A DNA stretch of 64,000 nt from Arthrobacter sp. B1805. Its GTDB lineage: Bacteria > Actinomycetota > Actinomycetes > Actinomycetales > Micrococcaceae. The notes under the pieces are model-generated. The model did no database searches. It had not been told where the DNA came from and saw only the letters and a program-made list of their open reading frames with translations. The position numbers and the translations under genes are program-made. The stretch is from assembly GCF_002929745.1 (NCBI RefSeq), contig NZ_PJIQ01000002.1:267665-331664 (forward strand), written 5' to 3'. Shown here piece by piece: positions 27,775-37,720 of the stretch. Each line of letters begins with the position of its first letter. Position 1 is the first letter of the stretch.

Positions 27775-27816
27775 GCCCGGCGCAGCCTTCAGCTGTCGCC
27801 CCCGAGCGCTCACGTT

Positions 27817-28314
27817 TCACGCCGAGGTGAGGGCGGTACTGAGTGCGACGCGGTCGATCGTGGCGCCCCACCCGTCACGGGTACCGCCCTCGATCAGGCT
27901 CCGCACTTCCTCGTCGTCGAGATGGTCGGAGAACGCGACCCCCAGCTCCAGCCGCGTTCCCTCCGGGGTATCCCGTAGCTCGAGGGTCACGACGGGTGCT
28001 TCCTGTTCGCGGGGGCCCGAGAGGTCGGGCCATCCTCCGGCTGCTCCCCACCGGAAGACCAGCCTCTCGTCGGGCACGATCTCGAGGTACACCCCGCCGG
28101 TCGGGTACTGGAGGTCCTCGGTGACCACCATCTGCTGGCGCCACGTCCCGCCTACCCGGAGGTCGACCTCGATGGGGGTCGTCGGCGTGGGCATCGCCGG
28201 GTTGTAGAACCACGCGAGGTGCTCCGGCTCGGTCCAGGCCCTGAACACCTGGTGGCGGGGCGCGCGCAGATCGCGGGTCAGCGTGAAACCGCGGGGAGTG
28301 CCGGCGCTGCTCAT
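27817..28314 (-). CDS. SRPBCC (AHSA1/START-like) family protein
   Basis: 165 residues with the AHSA1 pattern: TRDLRAPRHQVFRAWTEPEH, a FYNPAMPTP loop, DLRVGGTWRQQM and VTLELRDTPEGTRLEL. It forms a hydrophobic cavity; specific function unknown. Its ATG overlaps the end of the VOC gene (TCAT), so the two are made together, as is common for such pairs. Confidence 0.9.
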   Translation of the reverse strand: MSSAGTPRGFTLTRDLRAPRHQVFRAWTEPEHLAWFYNPAMPTPTTPIEVDLRVGGTWRQQMVVTEDLQYPTGGVYLEIVPDERLVFRWGAAGGWPDLSGPREQEAPVVTLELRDTPEGTRLELGVAFSDHLDDEEVRSLIEGGTRDGWGATIDRVALSTALTSA

Positions 28315-28751
28315 CGTGCGCCCTCTTCCGGCTGGGACTGGTCCGGCTGGGTCTGGTCCGGCTCGTAGCCGACGAGCCAGTGGACCCCATGTCGGTCGAT
28401 GACCTGACCGTCCGACGCACCCCACGGCTTGGGCGCGAGAGGGTCGACGACCGTTCCACCGGCAGCAAGCCTGTCGAACCACTCGTGCAGGATCTGTGGT
28501 TCGGCTGTGCCGAGCAGCGAGAGCATCATCCCCTCGCAGCGCATTGCCGCCTCCCCTGCTGCCGCGTCCGCTCCCGCGAGGGAGACGACGCCGTCGAGTA
28601 CTCCGTGGGCGACGGCGTCGGGCGGACCGTCCGTCCTGCCGAAGTCCTCGTACGTGAAGAGCGATGCGGTGCCGCCGAAGACCTCGGCGTAGAACCCGAG
28701 CGCTTCTCGCGCGGTCCCTGGAAAACTGATGTAGATCTGGGGTGACGACAT
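28311..28751 (-). CDS. VOC-family (PhnB/glyoxalase-like) protein
   Basis: 146 residues with the PhnB-type opening IYISFPGTAREALGFYAEVFGG and end PKPWGASDGQVIDRHGVHW. The ATG at 28751 has GAGGAG 7 nt upstream; the frame extends further but without family similarity. The C-terminus carries a duplicated PDQTQPDQSQP stretch. Substrate unknown. Confidence 0.9.
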   Translation of the reverse strand: MSSPQIYISFPGTAREALGFYAEVFGGTASLFTYEDFGRTDGPPDAVAHGVLDGVVSLAGADAAAGEAAMRCEGMMLSLLGTAEPQILHEWFDRLAAGGTVVDPLAPKPWGASDGQVIDRHGVHWLVGYEPDQTQPDQSQPEEGAR

Positions 28752-28949
28752 GCTGCGCTCCTCGTGCCACGTGATGTGGCGTTGCTCTGACCCTATGTCC
28801 GTGCGGCAACAGATAGGCGGAAACCGTCGGGCGAATTCATCGGCGCAGAGGAAAGTCCTGTTCATCTGTTGGTTGATCCACCGTGCAGGGAGTTTAACCG
28901 GCGAATCCTAGTGTCGGGATGCCACTAACCCCCAGCGAAGGACCACCCC

Positions 28950-30011
28950 ATGAGAGCCTCCCGTCCCACCGTGCTGATCACGGCCCTTCTGGTCCTTGCC
29001 GCGACAGCGCTCGGAACAGCTCCTGCCAACGCGGAGCGGCCGCACGACCGGTTCGACCTCCAGGCCCACAGGGGCGGCACGGGACTCTTCACTGAAAGCA
29101 CCCTGGCGAGTTTCGGGAACGCCCTGGCACTCGGGGTCACCACCCTGGAACTGGACACGCAGGTCACGGCCGACGGCGCCGTCGTGGTCACCCATGATCG
29201 CCAGATCAGCGCAGCAAAGTGCCGCGACACAGCTCCGGCCACCCCCGGCGATCCGGAGTTCCCCTATGTGGGGAAATACATCACCAACCTCACGCTGGAG
29301 CAGGTGAAGACGGTGGAGTGCGGGCATCGGCAACTGCCCCAGTTCCCTGACCAGCAGCTGGCGACCGGTCCGATGATCGAACTGGCCGACGTGTTCACGC
29401 TGGTCAAGCAGTACCGGGCGAACACCGTGATGCTGAACATCGAGACCAAGGTCGAGGCCGGCGCTCCCCACGAAACCGCGCCACGTGAGGAGTTCGTCGC
29501 CGCGGTGCTCGGCGAGATCCACGAGCACCGCATGGACCGCCAGGTGAGCATCCAGAGCTTCGACTGGGGGTCCCTGCGCCTGGTGGAGGAGCTCGACCCG
29601 TCCCTGCCCCGTGTTGCCCTGACCAACGGCAGCTTCCTCCAGGTCGGCCAGCCGGGGGCCTCGCCATGGCTCGGAGGGCTCGACGCCGACGACTTCGACG
29701 GGGACCTCGTCGCGCTGGCGCGGGAACTGGGAGTGGACGCCATCTCACCCGTGCACGGCAACCCACAGGGCGGGAAGATCGGCGACCCCGGCTACCAGCC
29801 CTACGTCACTGCGGAAATGGTCTCCGATGCGCACCGCGCCGGCATGGAGGTGATCCCGTGGACCGTCGACGACCCCGCCACGATGCGCTACCTCATGGGC
29901 CTCGGGATCGATGGGCTCATCACGGACCGTCCCGATCGCCTGCGGGACATGATGGCCGAGCGAGGGATGAAGCTGCCGAAGCAGTTCTCCGTCCCCGGAG
30001 CCAAGGGCTGA
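28950..30011 (+). CDS. Secreted glycerophosphodiester phosphodiesterase
   Basis: 353 residues: signal peptide (residues 1-29, cleavage near ANA-ER), then a GDPD TIM barrel. Catalytic site LQAHRGGTGLFTESTL gives the first His-Arg and Glu; ELDTQVTADGAVVVTHD supplies the metal-binding Glu-Asp and second His; later motifs are LNIETK and IPWTVDDPATM. It releases glycerol 3-phosphate from phosphodiesters outside the cell. GAAGGA lies 8 nt before the ATG. It is a single gene. Confidence 0.94.
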   Translation: MRASRPTVLITALLVLAATALGTAPANAERPHDRFDLQAHRGGTGLFTESTLASFGNALALGVTTLELDTQVTADGAVVVTHDRQISAAKCRDTAPATPGDPEFPYVGKYITNLTLEQVKTVECGHRQLPQFPDQQLATGPMIELADVFTLVKQYRANTVMLNIETKVEAGAPHETAPREEFVAAVLGEIHEHRMDRQVSIQSFDWGSLRLVEELDPSLPRVALTNGSFLQVGQPGASPWLGGLDADDFDGDLVALARELGVDAISPVHGNPQGGKIGDPGYQPYVTAEMVSDAHRAGMEVIPWTVDDPATMRYLMGLGIDGLITDRPDRLRDMMAERGMKLPKQFSVPGAKG

Positions 30012-30055
30012 CCGATCGACGCCGTACGCGGGCAGGCTGAGCCGGGGCTGCCGAG

Positions 30056-30868
30056 CTAGCCCGCCGCCGGGTGGACGACCGCCAGCGGCAAGCTGCCGCA
30101 GGGCCGCACCAGAAGCCGCTCCCCGACGTGCAGGGGAGCCCGTGGCTGGACGAACCGCGGGGCTTCCAGTTCGCCGCGACTCGGCAGGGCGGCGTCATCC
30201 TCTGCGCTGATGTCCGAGGTGCGGGGTACCGCGCCGGGCGCCAGGAGGGTCCCGGCCGCTACCTGTACCTCGGCGGAGACGATGACGCGCCCCGCGTGGT
30301 TCACGAGCGCGGCGGCGGGGTGCAGTTTCCGGAGCGCGGGAAGCAGGAGCGGCTCCAGCGATTCGACGAAGACATCGGCGCCCGCTACTCCGACGCGCCT
30401 GCCGCCCGCGAGGACGGGAACCGTCATGGTCATCGTGTATTCGTCGGTGCAGAGGAAATCGACGTACGGTCCGGTGACATGGGCGTACCCGGTATCCATC
30501 GGCCTGGTGAACCACTCCCGCCGCGTGTAGGCGGCCGAGGCGGAGGCGACGGCGGGCAGCACCAGGCGCTCCATCGCCTTACCCTGCCACCACGCCATAT
30601 GCCAGGCGGCGTCAGCCATCGCATGCTCGGCCGCCACGAACCCCGCACCGACCACCGGCCACTGCCCGCTGTTGATCAAGCCGGCGGCCAGAGGCTGGGT
30701 GACGGCGTTGACCGCCTTGGTGGACGGAGGCCGCAGCGGGTCGTCGAAGAGGGCCCCGAGTGCCGGCACCCAGGTCGAGACCTGCGCGAGGATGCCGTCG
30801 AAGAAGCCGCCCACCTCGTCGAGGGGATGCGTACCGCGTGCCACGTAGCGGTCAGTCGTCGAACTCAT
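30056..30868 (-). CDS. Cache-domain protein paired with a GntR regulator
   Basis: 270 residues and no signal peptide or membrane segment, so probably cytoplasmic. The central part (RREWFTRPMDTGYAHVTGPY, then TMTMTVPVLAGGRRVGVAGADV) is the double-PAS cache fold that normally senses small ligands outside the cell. Its ATG overlaps the stop of the GntR gene (ATGA). The polyamine-type importer is divergent, so it may sense the imported amine and work with the regulator; this is inference. Confidence 0.75.
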   Translation of the reverse strand: MSSTTDRYVARGTHPLDEVGGFFDGILAQVSTWVPALGALFDDPLRPPSTKAVNAVTQPLAAGLINSGQWPVVGAGFVAAEHAMADAAWHMAWWQGKAMERLVLPAVASASAAYTRREWFTRPMDTGYAHVTGPYVDFLCTDEYTMTMTVPVLAGGRRVGVAGADVFVESLEPLLLPALRKLHPAAALVNHAGRVIVSAEVQVAAGTLLAPGAVPRTSDISAEDDAALPSRGELEAPRFVQPRAPLHVGERLLVRPCGSLPLAVVHPAAG

Positions 30869-31647
30869 CCCGTCCTCCTCTGGGCGTTTGCCGGCATCAT
30901 CCCCGGCGTAGCGGTAAGCCGTGCGTGTTCATCGATCAGGGCGACCAGTGCGGTGGAGATCTGCTCCACCACGGTCGTGCGGGCCTCGGCGGCATCGCCC
31001 GCAGCGACGGCGTCTGCAATGCGCTCGCACAACCGCACCATCCCGGCGTCGAACTCCTCGTCCTCGTGGAGCAGCGACAGCAGTGGGCCGAACGCCTTAT
31101 AGAGCCGGACGAATTCACGGGTCAGTCGGGCGGACTGGCTCAGCGCCGCCAACTCGAGCAGGAACTCGCCCACGAGCGATCCGCTCAGCCCGAACCGGCC
31201 GGAGCCGCGCAGGATGCGTCGCAGGGTCTCCGCCTCGTCGGGGCCCGCGAAGTCGGCGGCGAGTTCCGCTGCGGTTGCCGCGATGGCACGGTAGTGGATC
31301 GCGAGGTCGCGCAGCTCTACGCGGCTCATTCCGCTCAGGCGGTCACGGACGAGTTCACCACGACGACCCAGGGGAACCGTGATGAAGGTTCCGCCGTCGC
31401 GGCCGCGGCGCGTGGCGACCAGGCCGCGTGACCGGAGACCCACCAAAGCCTCCCTGACCGTCACCGTCGCCACGCCCATGGACGAGGCGAGCTCGGCCTC
31501 ACTGGGGAGCCGGTCGCCATCCGCGAGCACACCGGCAGAGATTCCCTCGATGATCCGGTCCTCGACGCGTTGTGCTCTCCCGCCCTCGCCGAGCGGGGCG
31601 AAGACAGCGGCGAGCAGCCGCTGGCGGGGCGACGCGTCGTGGGGCAT
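30865..31647 (-). CDS. GntR/FadR-family regulator of the polyamine-type operon
   Basis: 260 residues. N-terminal winged helix with RLPSEAELASSMGVATVTVRE and FCD-type helical C-terminus. I prefer the ATG at 31647: GGAAGG lies 9 nt upstream of it but directly abuts an earlier ATG at 31656. It is divergent from the ABC operon starting at 31830 and co-translated with the cache protein. Confidence 0.9.
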   Translation of the reverse strand: MPHDASPRQRLLAAVFAPLGEGGRAQRVEDRIIEGISAGVLADGDRLPSEAELASSMGVATVTVREALVGLRSRGLVATRRGRDGGTFITVPLGRRGELVRDRLSGMSRVELRDLAIHYRAIAATAAELAADFAGPDEAETLRRILRGSGRFGLSGSLVGEFLLELAALSQSARLTREFVRLYKAFGPLLSLLHEDEEFDAGMVRLCERIADAVAAGDAAEARTTVVEQISTALVALIDEHARLTATPGMMPANAQRRTG

Positions 31648-31773
31648 GCGCTTCATCCTTCCAGACCGCTGTTCATGGGATCGGCAGTCCCTCCTGCCAG
31701 GTCGCTTGCCGGGCCTTCCGTAACAAGAAATTTACCTGACGTGACCAACTTAACATCTAACATCTGCTTTCAT

Positions 31774-31789
31774 AGGTAATGCATGACCT
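31774..31789. promoter_or_regulatory. Palindrome between GntR regulator and polyamine-type operon
   Basis: AGGTAATGCATGACCT is a 16-bp palindrome with one mismatched pair centred on ATGCAT, 41 bp upstream of the ATPase gene. A tandem AACATCT repeat lies just to its left. Likely regulator-binding site. Confidence 0.5.
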
Positions 31790-31829
31790 GTAGTCCACGT
31801 CACACTCGTACTCCGAAAGGCCAGAGCCC

Positions 31830-32897
31830 GTGCAAGCAACAGCCGCTTCCGGCGCCGCTTCCCTCGTCAGCGCGGCAGCTGCCGTCACTCCTGCCATCTC
31901 CCTGCAGAACGTCGTCAAGACCTTCGGCGAGTTCACCGCCGTCAAGGGTCTGGACCTCGACATCCGGCAGGGCGAGTTCTTCTCATTGCTGGGGCCGTCG
32001 GGGTCCGGCAAGACCACGGTGCTGCGTATGATCGCCGGCTTCGAACTTCCGTCATCGGGCCGTATCGACCTCGCCGGCCGGGACGTGACGCGCAAGGCGC
32101 CCTTCGAGCGGGACGTGAACACCGTCTTCCAGGACTATGCGCTGTTCCCGCACCTCAGCGTCGCCGAGAACGTCGGGTACGGCCTCAAGCTCCGCAGAAC
32201 CAGCCGCGGGGATCGCCGACGGCTGGTGGCCGAAGCGCTGGAGATGATCCGCCTGCCCCACGTCGCGGACCGGTTGCCCTCCCAGCTGTCCGGAGGGCAG
32301 CGCCAGCGCGTAGCCCTGGCCCGCGCGTTGGTGTTGCGGCCCCAGGTGCTGCTGCTCGACGAACCGCTCGGAGCCCTGGACAAGCAGCTGCGCGAGCAGA
32401 TGCAGGTCGAGCTGAAGCAGATCCAGCGCACCGTCGGCATCACCTTCGTCTTCGTGACGCACGACCAGGAGGAAGCACTCACCCTCTCCGATCGCGTCGC
32501 CGTCTTCAACGAGGGCCTGGTCGAACAGGTAGGCACGCCGGAGGATCTGTACGAGAGGCCGAGCAGTCGGTTCGTGGCCTCGTTCCTGGGCAACACGAAC
32601 CTCGTCGAGGGCGAGCTCGCCCGAGGGCTTACCGGATCGGACGCACTGCTGAGCATCAGGCCCGAGCGGATCCGCATCCGGCAGCCGGATGAGCCGCTCG
32701 AAGCGGCCGGGATGTCCAGCGTCGAAGCGGTGATCGAGGAGATCGTCTACACCGGCCCGAGCACCCGCTTCGTGGCACGGACCTCGGCAGGCCAGAAACT
32801 CATCGTCCAGGAGCAGAACGACTCGCGCGCCTCGAGTGCACATCGCGGCGACCGCGTGCGGCTCGAGTGGTCCTCCAGGTTCAACTACACCGTCTAG
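31830..32897 (+). CDS. potA: Spermidine/putrescine-type ABC transporter ATP-binding protein
   Basis: 355 residues. Walker A LLGPSGSGKTTVLRMIAG, Q-loop VFQDYALFPHLSV, signature LSGGQRQRVALARAL, Walker B VLLLDEPLGALD and the switch His in FVTHDQEEALT, then a TOBE domain (residues about 270-350). It begins with GTG after GAAAGG and has an extra Ala-rich N-terminus of about 20 residues. It energises the two permeases encoded downstream. Confidence 0.93.
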   Translation: MQATAASGAASLVSAAAAVTPAISLQNVVKTFGEFTAVKGLDLDIRQGEFFSLLGPSGSGKTTVLRMIAGFELPSSGRIDLAGRDVTRKAPFERDVNTVFQDYALFPHLSVAENVGYGLKLRRTSRGDRRRLVAEALEMIRLPHVADRLPSQLSGGQRQRVALARALVLRPQVLLLDEPLGALDKQLREQMQVELKQIQRTVGITFVFVTHDQEEALTLSDRVAVFNEGLVEQVGTPEDLYERPSSRFVASFLGNTNLVEGELARGLTGSDALLSIRPERIRIRQPDEPLEAAGMSSVEAVIEEIVYTGPSTRFVARTSAGQKLIVQEQNDSRASSAHRGDRVRLEWSSRFNYTV

Positions 32898-32945
32898 CCC
32901 CCGATACTTCCAACCCACGACGCACCCTCAAGGAAAGGCACACCC

Positions 32946-34145
32946 ATGAAGATCACGAAGGCACTGCCACTGGCAGTGCTCGCCTCACTCTCGCTGGCAC
33001 TGACCGCCTGCGGCGGTTCCGCTCCCACACCCGCTGCGTCCGGCGGCATCGAAGTCCCCGACATCCCCGCCGCCACCGAGGTCGGAGAGGGCGAGGGTGA
33101 AGTCAACATCATCGCGTGGGCCGGGTTCGTCGAGGACGGCTCCACCAATCCCGAGGCCGACTGGGTCAGCGAGTTCGAGGACCAGACCGGCTGCGTCGTG
33201 AACCGCAAGGTCGGCGCCACCAGCGACGAGATGGTCCAGCTGATGCGCACGGGTGAGTACGATCTCGTCTCGGCATCCGGCGACGCATCCCTCCGCCTGA
33301 TCGCAGGCGGCGACGTCGCCCCGATCAACACCGACTTGATCCCCAACTTCGGCAACATCGTGGAGGGGCTGAAGGGCCAGATCTACGACACGCTCAACGG
33401 CAAGAGCTACGGTGTGCCGATCGGCCGCGGCGCGAACGTCCTCATGTACAACACCGCAGCCGTTCCCGAGGCGCCGGACTCCTGGGAGGCCACCTGGGAC
33501 CCGAACAGCGAGTACGCCGGTGAGATCATGGCTTACGATTCGCCGATCTTCATCGCCGACGCAGCCGTTTACCTGATGGCCACGCAGCCCGAGCTCGGCA
33601 TCACCAATCCCTATGCGCTGGACAAGGAGCAGCTCGCTGCCGCCGTCGAGCTGCTGAAGGGGCAGAACGAGATCGCCGGCGAGTACTGGAACGACGCGCT
33701 GAAGGCGGTTTCCTCCATCTCCTCGGGCACGGCAGCGCTGGGCACCGGCTGGCAGGTCATCGTCAACATCGCGCAGGCCGACGGCGGCGAGGTGGCATCG
33801 GTCCTGCCGAAGGAGGGAGCCACGGGCTGGTCGGACACATGGATGCTCGCCGCCGAGACGGAGAACCCGAACTGCGCCTACAAGTGGATGGACTGGGCGT
33901 CCTCGGCGGAGGTGAACGCGCAGATCGCGCAGAACTTCGGGATGGCGCCGGCGAACGCCCTGGCCTGTGAGGGCTCGACGAAGAACGAGGAACACTGCGC
34001 CACCTTCCACGCCACGGACGAGGAGTACTACAAGCAGGTGTGGATGTGGACGACGCCCGTCGAGGAGTGCATCGACGGTCGCACCGACGCCACCTGCACC
34101 AACTACCAGGAGTGGACCAAGGCCTGGACCGAGATCAAGGGCTGA
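32946..34145 (+). CDS. Polyamine-type extracellular binding lipoprotein (PotD-like)
   Basis: 399 residues; lipobox LTAC at about residue 22. PotD/PotF-like features are NIIAWAGFVEDG, EFEDQTGCVVN, YGVPIGRGANVLMYN and CAYKWMDWASS. It binds a small cation such as spermidine or putrescine outside the membrane; the exact ligand is not visible. Several Cys residues near the C-terminus may form disulfides. A large hairpin follows. Confidence 0.92.
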   Translation: MKITKALPLAVLASLSLALTACGGSAPTPAASGGIEVPDIPAATEVGEGEGEVNIIAWAGFVEDGSTNPEADWVSEFEDQTGCVVNRKVGATSDEMVQLMRTGEYDLVSASGDASLRLIAGGDVAPINTDLIPNFGNIVEGLKGQIYDTLNGKSYGVPIGRGANVLMYNTAAVPEAPDSWEATWDPNSEYAGEIMAYDSPIFIADAAVYLMATQPELGITNPYALDKEQLAAAVELLKGQNEIAGEYWNDALKAVSSISSGTAALGTGWQVIVNIAQADGGEVASVLPKEGATGWSDTWMLAAETENPNCAYKWMDWASSAEVNAQIAQNFGMAPANALACEGSTKNEEHCATFHATDEEYYKQVWMWTTPVEECIDGRTDATCTNYQEWTKAWTEIKG

Positions 34146-34161
34146 GCCTGCCGTCACCGGC

Positions 34162-34221
34162 AACCAGGACAGCAGGGGTGCGGCGTGTGGTGACCGCCGG
34201 CGTCGCGCCCCTGCCCTGGTT
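34162..34221 (+). terminator. Large imperfect hairpin after the PotD-like gene
   Basis: AACCAGG (34162-34168) and GCAGGGG (34172-34178) pair with CCCCTGC and CCTGGTT (34208-34221), with a 3-nt bulge. It lies in the 174-bp gap before the permease gene. Confidence 0.55.
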
Positions 34222-34319
34222 CCACCGGTGTTCCATCGCGCGACGCCGTCCCGGCGTCCGCGTACACCATCAGCACCGCACCCGAAGGAGAGCGGCGGGG
34301 ACCACCGCCGAAAACCGTC

Positions 34320-35249
34320 ATGGCAGCACCAACCATCAAGCCGGATATCACCTCCGACAGCACGCAGGCGCCTGTCGCGGCCCGCAGCGGCACCGGCGAC
34401 ACCATCTCGCGAGTGCTGCACGCGCGGCCGAAACTGAGGCTGGCCGGACTCCTGGCCCTGCCGCTGGCGTGGCTCGGCGTGCTCTACATCGGCTCGCTGA
34501 TCCTGCTGTTCGTCACGGCGTTCTGGACGACGGATACCTTCACGTCGAAGGTTGTTCCTGCGTTCACGCTGGAGAACTTCGTCGAGATCGTGACCGTCCC
34601 GGCCTACCAGCTGACGGCGCTGCGCACCATCGGCATCGCGCTGGCGGTCACGGTGTTGTGCGCGGTCCTGGCCCTTCCGCTGGGGCTGTACATGGCGAAG
34701 GTGGCCTCACCGCGCATGCGGGCGATGCTGGCCATCGGCATCACGCTGCCGCTGTGGGCCGGCTATCTCGTGAAGGTGTTCTCCTGGCGGATCACGTTCA
34801 TGAGCGGTGGGCCGCTGGACTGGCTGCTCGCACCGTTCGGCCTGACCGGGCCGGGATACGGGACTGCTGCGCTGATCATCACCCTGGCCTACCTCTGGTT
34901 CCCGTACATGGCGGTCCCGGTGTACTCGGCCTTCCGCCAGATCCCCGACAACCTCTTCGATGCCTCGTCCGACCTCGGCGCGAAACCCTGGGCCACCGTC
35001 CGCACCGTGGCGGTGCCGCTGCTCAAGCCCGCCTTCATCGCGGGGTCCATCTTCACCTTCTCCTTGAGCCTCGGCGACTACATCGCCGCGCAGTTCGTCG
35101 GAGGCAAGACGCAGGTGATCGGCACCGTCATCGCCTCCAACATCAACCTGAACCCGCCCCTGGCCGCCGCTTTCGGCACCGTCCCGATCGTCGTCGTCGT
35201 CCTGTACCTCTTCCTGGCCCGTAAATCCGGCGCCCTCAAGCAGCTCTAG
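34320..35249 (+). CDS. Polyamine-type ABC transporter permease, PotB type
   Basis: 309 residues, six hydrophobic segments, EAA-type loop LFDASSDLGAKPW near residue 222. The N-terminus is hydrophilic. It is followed 11 bp later by the PotC-type permease. Confidence 0.92.
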   Translation: MAAPTIKPDITSDSTQAPVAARSGTGDTISRVLHARPKLRLAGLLALPLAWLGVLYIGSLILLFVTAFWTTDTFTSKVVPAFTLENFVEIVTVPAYQLTALRTIGIALAVTVLCAVLALPLGLYMAKVASPRMRAMLAIGITLPLWAGYLVKVFSWRITFMSGGPLDWLLAPFGLTGPGYGTAALIITLAYLWFPYMAVPVYSAFRQIPDNLFDASSDLGAKPWATVRTVAVPLLKPAFIAGSIFTFSLSLGDYIAAQFVGGKTQVIGTVIASNINLNPPLAAAFGTVPIVVVVLYLFLARKSGALKQL

Positions 35250-35260
35250 GAGCCATGCCG

Positions 35261-36064
35261 ATGAGACTCTCCCGCTCCGCAAAAATCACGCTGCGGATCT
35301 TCGCTGCCGCGGTGATGGCTGCCATCTACCTGCCGCTCCTGCTGGTGATCGTGAACTCGTTCAACGCCACCACCTCCGGGGCGTTCCCGATCACCGACTT
35401 CACCACGCGGTGGTGGGAAGCGGCCTTCACCAACGAGGGAGTGCGCGAGGCGCTGTGGACCTCCCTGCGCGTCGCCACGGTCGCTACGGTGATCGCCCTG
35501 CTCCTCGGCGCGATGATCGCCTTCGCCTTGTCGCGCTACGAGTTCTTCGGGAAGAACACCGTCAACCTGCTCGTCGTGCTGCCCATCGCACTCCCCGGCA
35601 TCGTCACCGGCGTGGCGCTGAACAACACATTCAAGACCGTCCTGGAACCCTTGGGTATCGGGCTCGGCCTGTTCTCCGTGATCGTCGGCCATGCCACCTT
35701 CTGCATCGTCATGGTCTTCAACAACGTGCAGGCGCGGCTGGGCCGGATGAACAGGGGCCTCGAGGAGGCGGCCATGGACATGGGCGCGAACGTGATCAGG
35801 GCGTTCTTCACCGTGACCCTGCCCGGCTTCAAGTCCGCCTTCCTGGCCGGCGGGCTCCTGGCCTTCGCGCTGAGCTTCGACGAGATCGTCGTGACGACGT
35901 TCACGGCTCCGCCGGGAACCGAGACCCTGCCGATCTGGATCTTCAACAACATGGCACGCCCCAACCAGGCTCCGGTCGTCAACGTCATTGCTGCCGTCCT
36001 GGTGCTGCTGTCGATGATCCCGGTCTACCTGAGCCAGAGGATGACCGGGGACGACAGGAAATAG
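35261..36064 (+). CDS. Polyamine-type ABC transporter permease, PotC type
   Basis: 267 residues, six hydrophobic segments, EAA loop LEEAAMDMGANVI. I take the ATG at 35261 because AGGAG lies 8 nt upstream; an ATG at 35255 would be only 2 nt away. Last gene of the four-gene importer operon. Confidence 0.92.
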   Translation: MRLSRSAKITLRIFAAAVMAAIYLPLLLVIVNSFNATTSGAFPITDFTTRWWEAAFTNEGVREALWTSLRVATVATVIALLLGAMIAFALSRYEFFGKNTVNLLVVLPIALPGIVTGVALNNTFKTVLEPLGIGLGLFSVIVGHATFCIVMVFNNVQARLGRMNRGLEEAAMDMGANVIRAFFTVTLPGFKSAFLAGGLLAFALSFDEIVVTTFTAPPGTETLPIWIFNNMARPNQAPVVNVIAAVLVLLSMIPVYLSQRMTGDDRK

Positions 36065-36124
36065 GTCGCGGCGATCGGCCCCTGGGCATGCCGCCGACGG
36101 CACGATGAAAGGTCGCCGGGCCGC

Positions 36125-37588
36125 TCAGGTGCCGCAGTATGTCGTATACGCCCCGAAGTCGTCCGGGGCTCCAGCGGCGTAGCGCTCCAGCCCCGGACGC
36201 TCGTCGAACGGCCTGGCGACGACGTCGACCAGGCGCGTCATCGGTTCGAGGTCCCCGGCGGTCGCGGCTTCGAGCGCCTCCTCCACGAGGTGGTTCCGCG
36301 GGATGTAGACCGGATTCACGCGGTCCATCGCGTCGGCGTCCGGCCCGAGAGCCAGCCACCGCTCGGCCCAGGCATCGAAGGCAACGACGTCGAGCACCCG
36401 GTCCCGCGCCGGCCGTGCGTCGCCGCGCACCGCGGAAGCCAGTCCACGGAAAAATGCCGTGTAGTCGACGTGGTTCTCCTGCAGGAGCGCGAGCACGTCG
36501 TTCGCGAGCGGCGATGCGACCTCGTCCTCGACGCCGTCGGGCAGCCCCAGCTTGGCCTTCATGCCCGCGAGCCAGGCGCTGCTGTACTGCGGGCGGAACG
36601 CTTCGAGCGCCCCGACGGCGAGCTTGACCCCCTGCTCCTGGTCGTCGTCGATGAGCTGCAGGAGCGCTTCGGCGAGGCGAGCCAGGTTCCATTCGGCGAT
36701 CAGCGGCTGGTTGGCATAGGCGTAGCGGCCGCCGTGGTCGATGGAGCTGTAGACCGTGGAGTAATCGAATACGTCCATGAAGGCGCAGGGCCCGTAGTCG
36801 ATGGTCTCGCCGGAGATGGTCATGTTGTCCGTGTTCATGACGCCGTGGATGAACCCGACGAGCATCCACTGCGCCACGAGCGAGGCCTGCGCGGCGATGA
36901 CGGACTCGAAGAGTGCCAGGTAGGGGCGCTCGGCGGAGGCCGCGGCCGGGTAGTGGCGGCTGATCGCGTGATCGGCGAGGCGCTTCAGGAGGTCGAGGTT
37001 CCCCGTGGCCGCCGCGTACTGGAAGCTCCCGACGCGCAGGTGGCTGCCGGCCACGCGCGTCAGGACGGCGCCGGGAAGCATCGTCTCGCGGCGCACCTCG
37101 CGACCCGTGGCCACGACGGCGAGCGATCGCGTGGTGGGGATGGCAAGCGCCTGCATCGCTTCGCTCACGATGTACTCCCGGAGCATGGGGCCGACGGCGG
37201 CGAGGCCGTCGCCGCCACGGGCGAAGGGCGTGCGGCCGGACCCCTTCAGGTGGATGTCCCGGAGCCGCCCCTCGACGTCGGTCACCTCGCCGAGAAGCAG
37301 TGCGCGTCCGTCGCCGAGACGCGGATTGAAACTGCCGAACTGGTGGCCGGAATAGGCCTGCGCCACCGGCGTCGCGCCCTCGGGGACCGAGGTGCCGATC
37401 AGCAGTGCGAGTCCCTCGGGGGAGCGGAGGACCTCCGGTTCGAAGCCGAGTTCTGTGGCGAGCTGCTCATTGAGGGCGAGGAGGCGGGGCTCGGGCGCCT
37501 TGTCGGCTCCCCATGAGACCGCCATCTCGGGCAGTTCGCGGGCGAAGCGCCCGCCGAAGGTCACCTTGGAATCTGTAGGCACGCTCAT
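36125..37588 (-). CDS. selO: Protein adenylyltransferase SelO (YdiU/UPF0061)
   Basis: 487 residues, the usual length. This pseudokinase-fold enzyme transfers AMP to Ser/Thr/Tyr of target proteins. Visible: the glycine-rich region [15 protein letters not shown], the ATP-flipping [15 protein letters not shown] with catalytic Lys and Arg, [20 protein letters not shown] with the metal Asn and Asp, and the late [15 protein letters not shown]. coli SelO has Ser-Glu-Cys-Cys-like redox cysteines; only one Cys remains near the C-terminus here (TTYCGT). The ribosome site is weak. Confidence 0.94.
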   Translation of the reverse strand: MSVPTDSKVTFGGRFARELPEMAVSWGADKAPEPRLLALNEQLATELGFEPEVLRSPEGLALLIGTSVPEGATPVAQAYSGHQFGSFNPRLGDGRALLLGEVTDVEGRLRDIHLKGSGRTPFARGGDGLAAVGPMLREYIVSEAMQALAIPTTRSLAVVATGREVRRETMLPGAVLTRVAGSHLRVGSFQYAAATGNLDLLKRLADHAISRHYPAAASAERPYLALFESVIAAQASLVAQWMLVGFIHGVMNTDNMTISGETIDYGPCAFMDVFDYSTVYSSIDHGGRYAYANQPLIAEWNLARLAEALLQLIDDDQEQGVKLAVGALEAFRPQYSSAWLAGMKAKLGLPDGVEDEVASPLANDVLALLQENHVDYTAFFRGLASAVRGDARPARDRVLDVVAFDAWAERWLALGPDADAMDRVNPVYIPRNHLVEEALEAATAGDLEPMTRLVDVVARPFDERPGLERYAAGAPDDFGAYTTYCGT

Positions 37589-37720
37589 TCCACCACCGTA
37601 CGCCCGCGCGCAGAAGGCCCGCCCGGCACACCGGATGCTGGCCGGAATGCCCGTGCGGTCGTAAACTGCTAAGCACCCTGAATTTCCGGGGTTTGCAGGC
37701 GGAAATCGAAGGAGATCATC

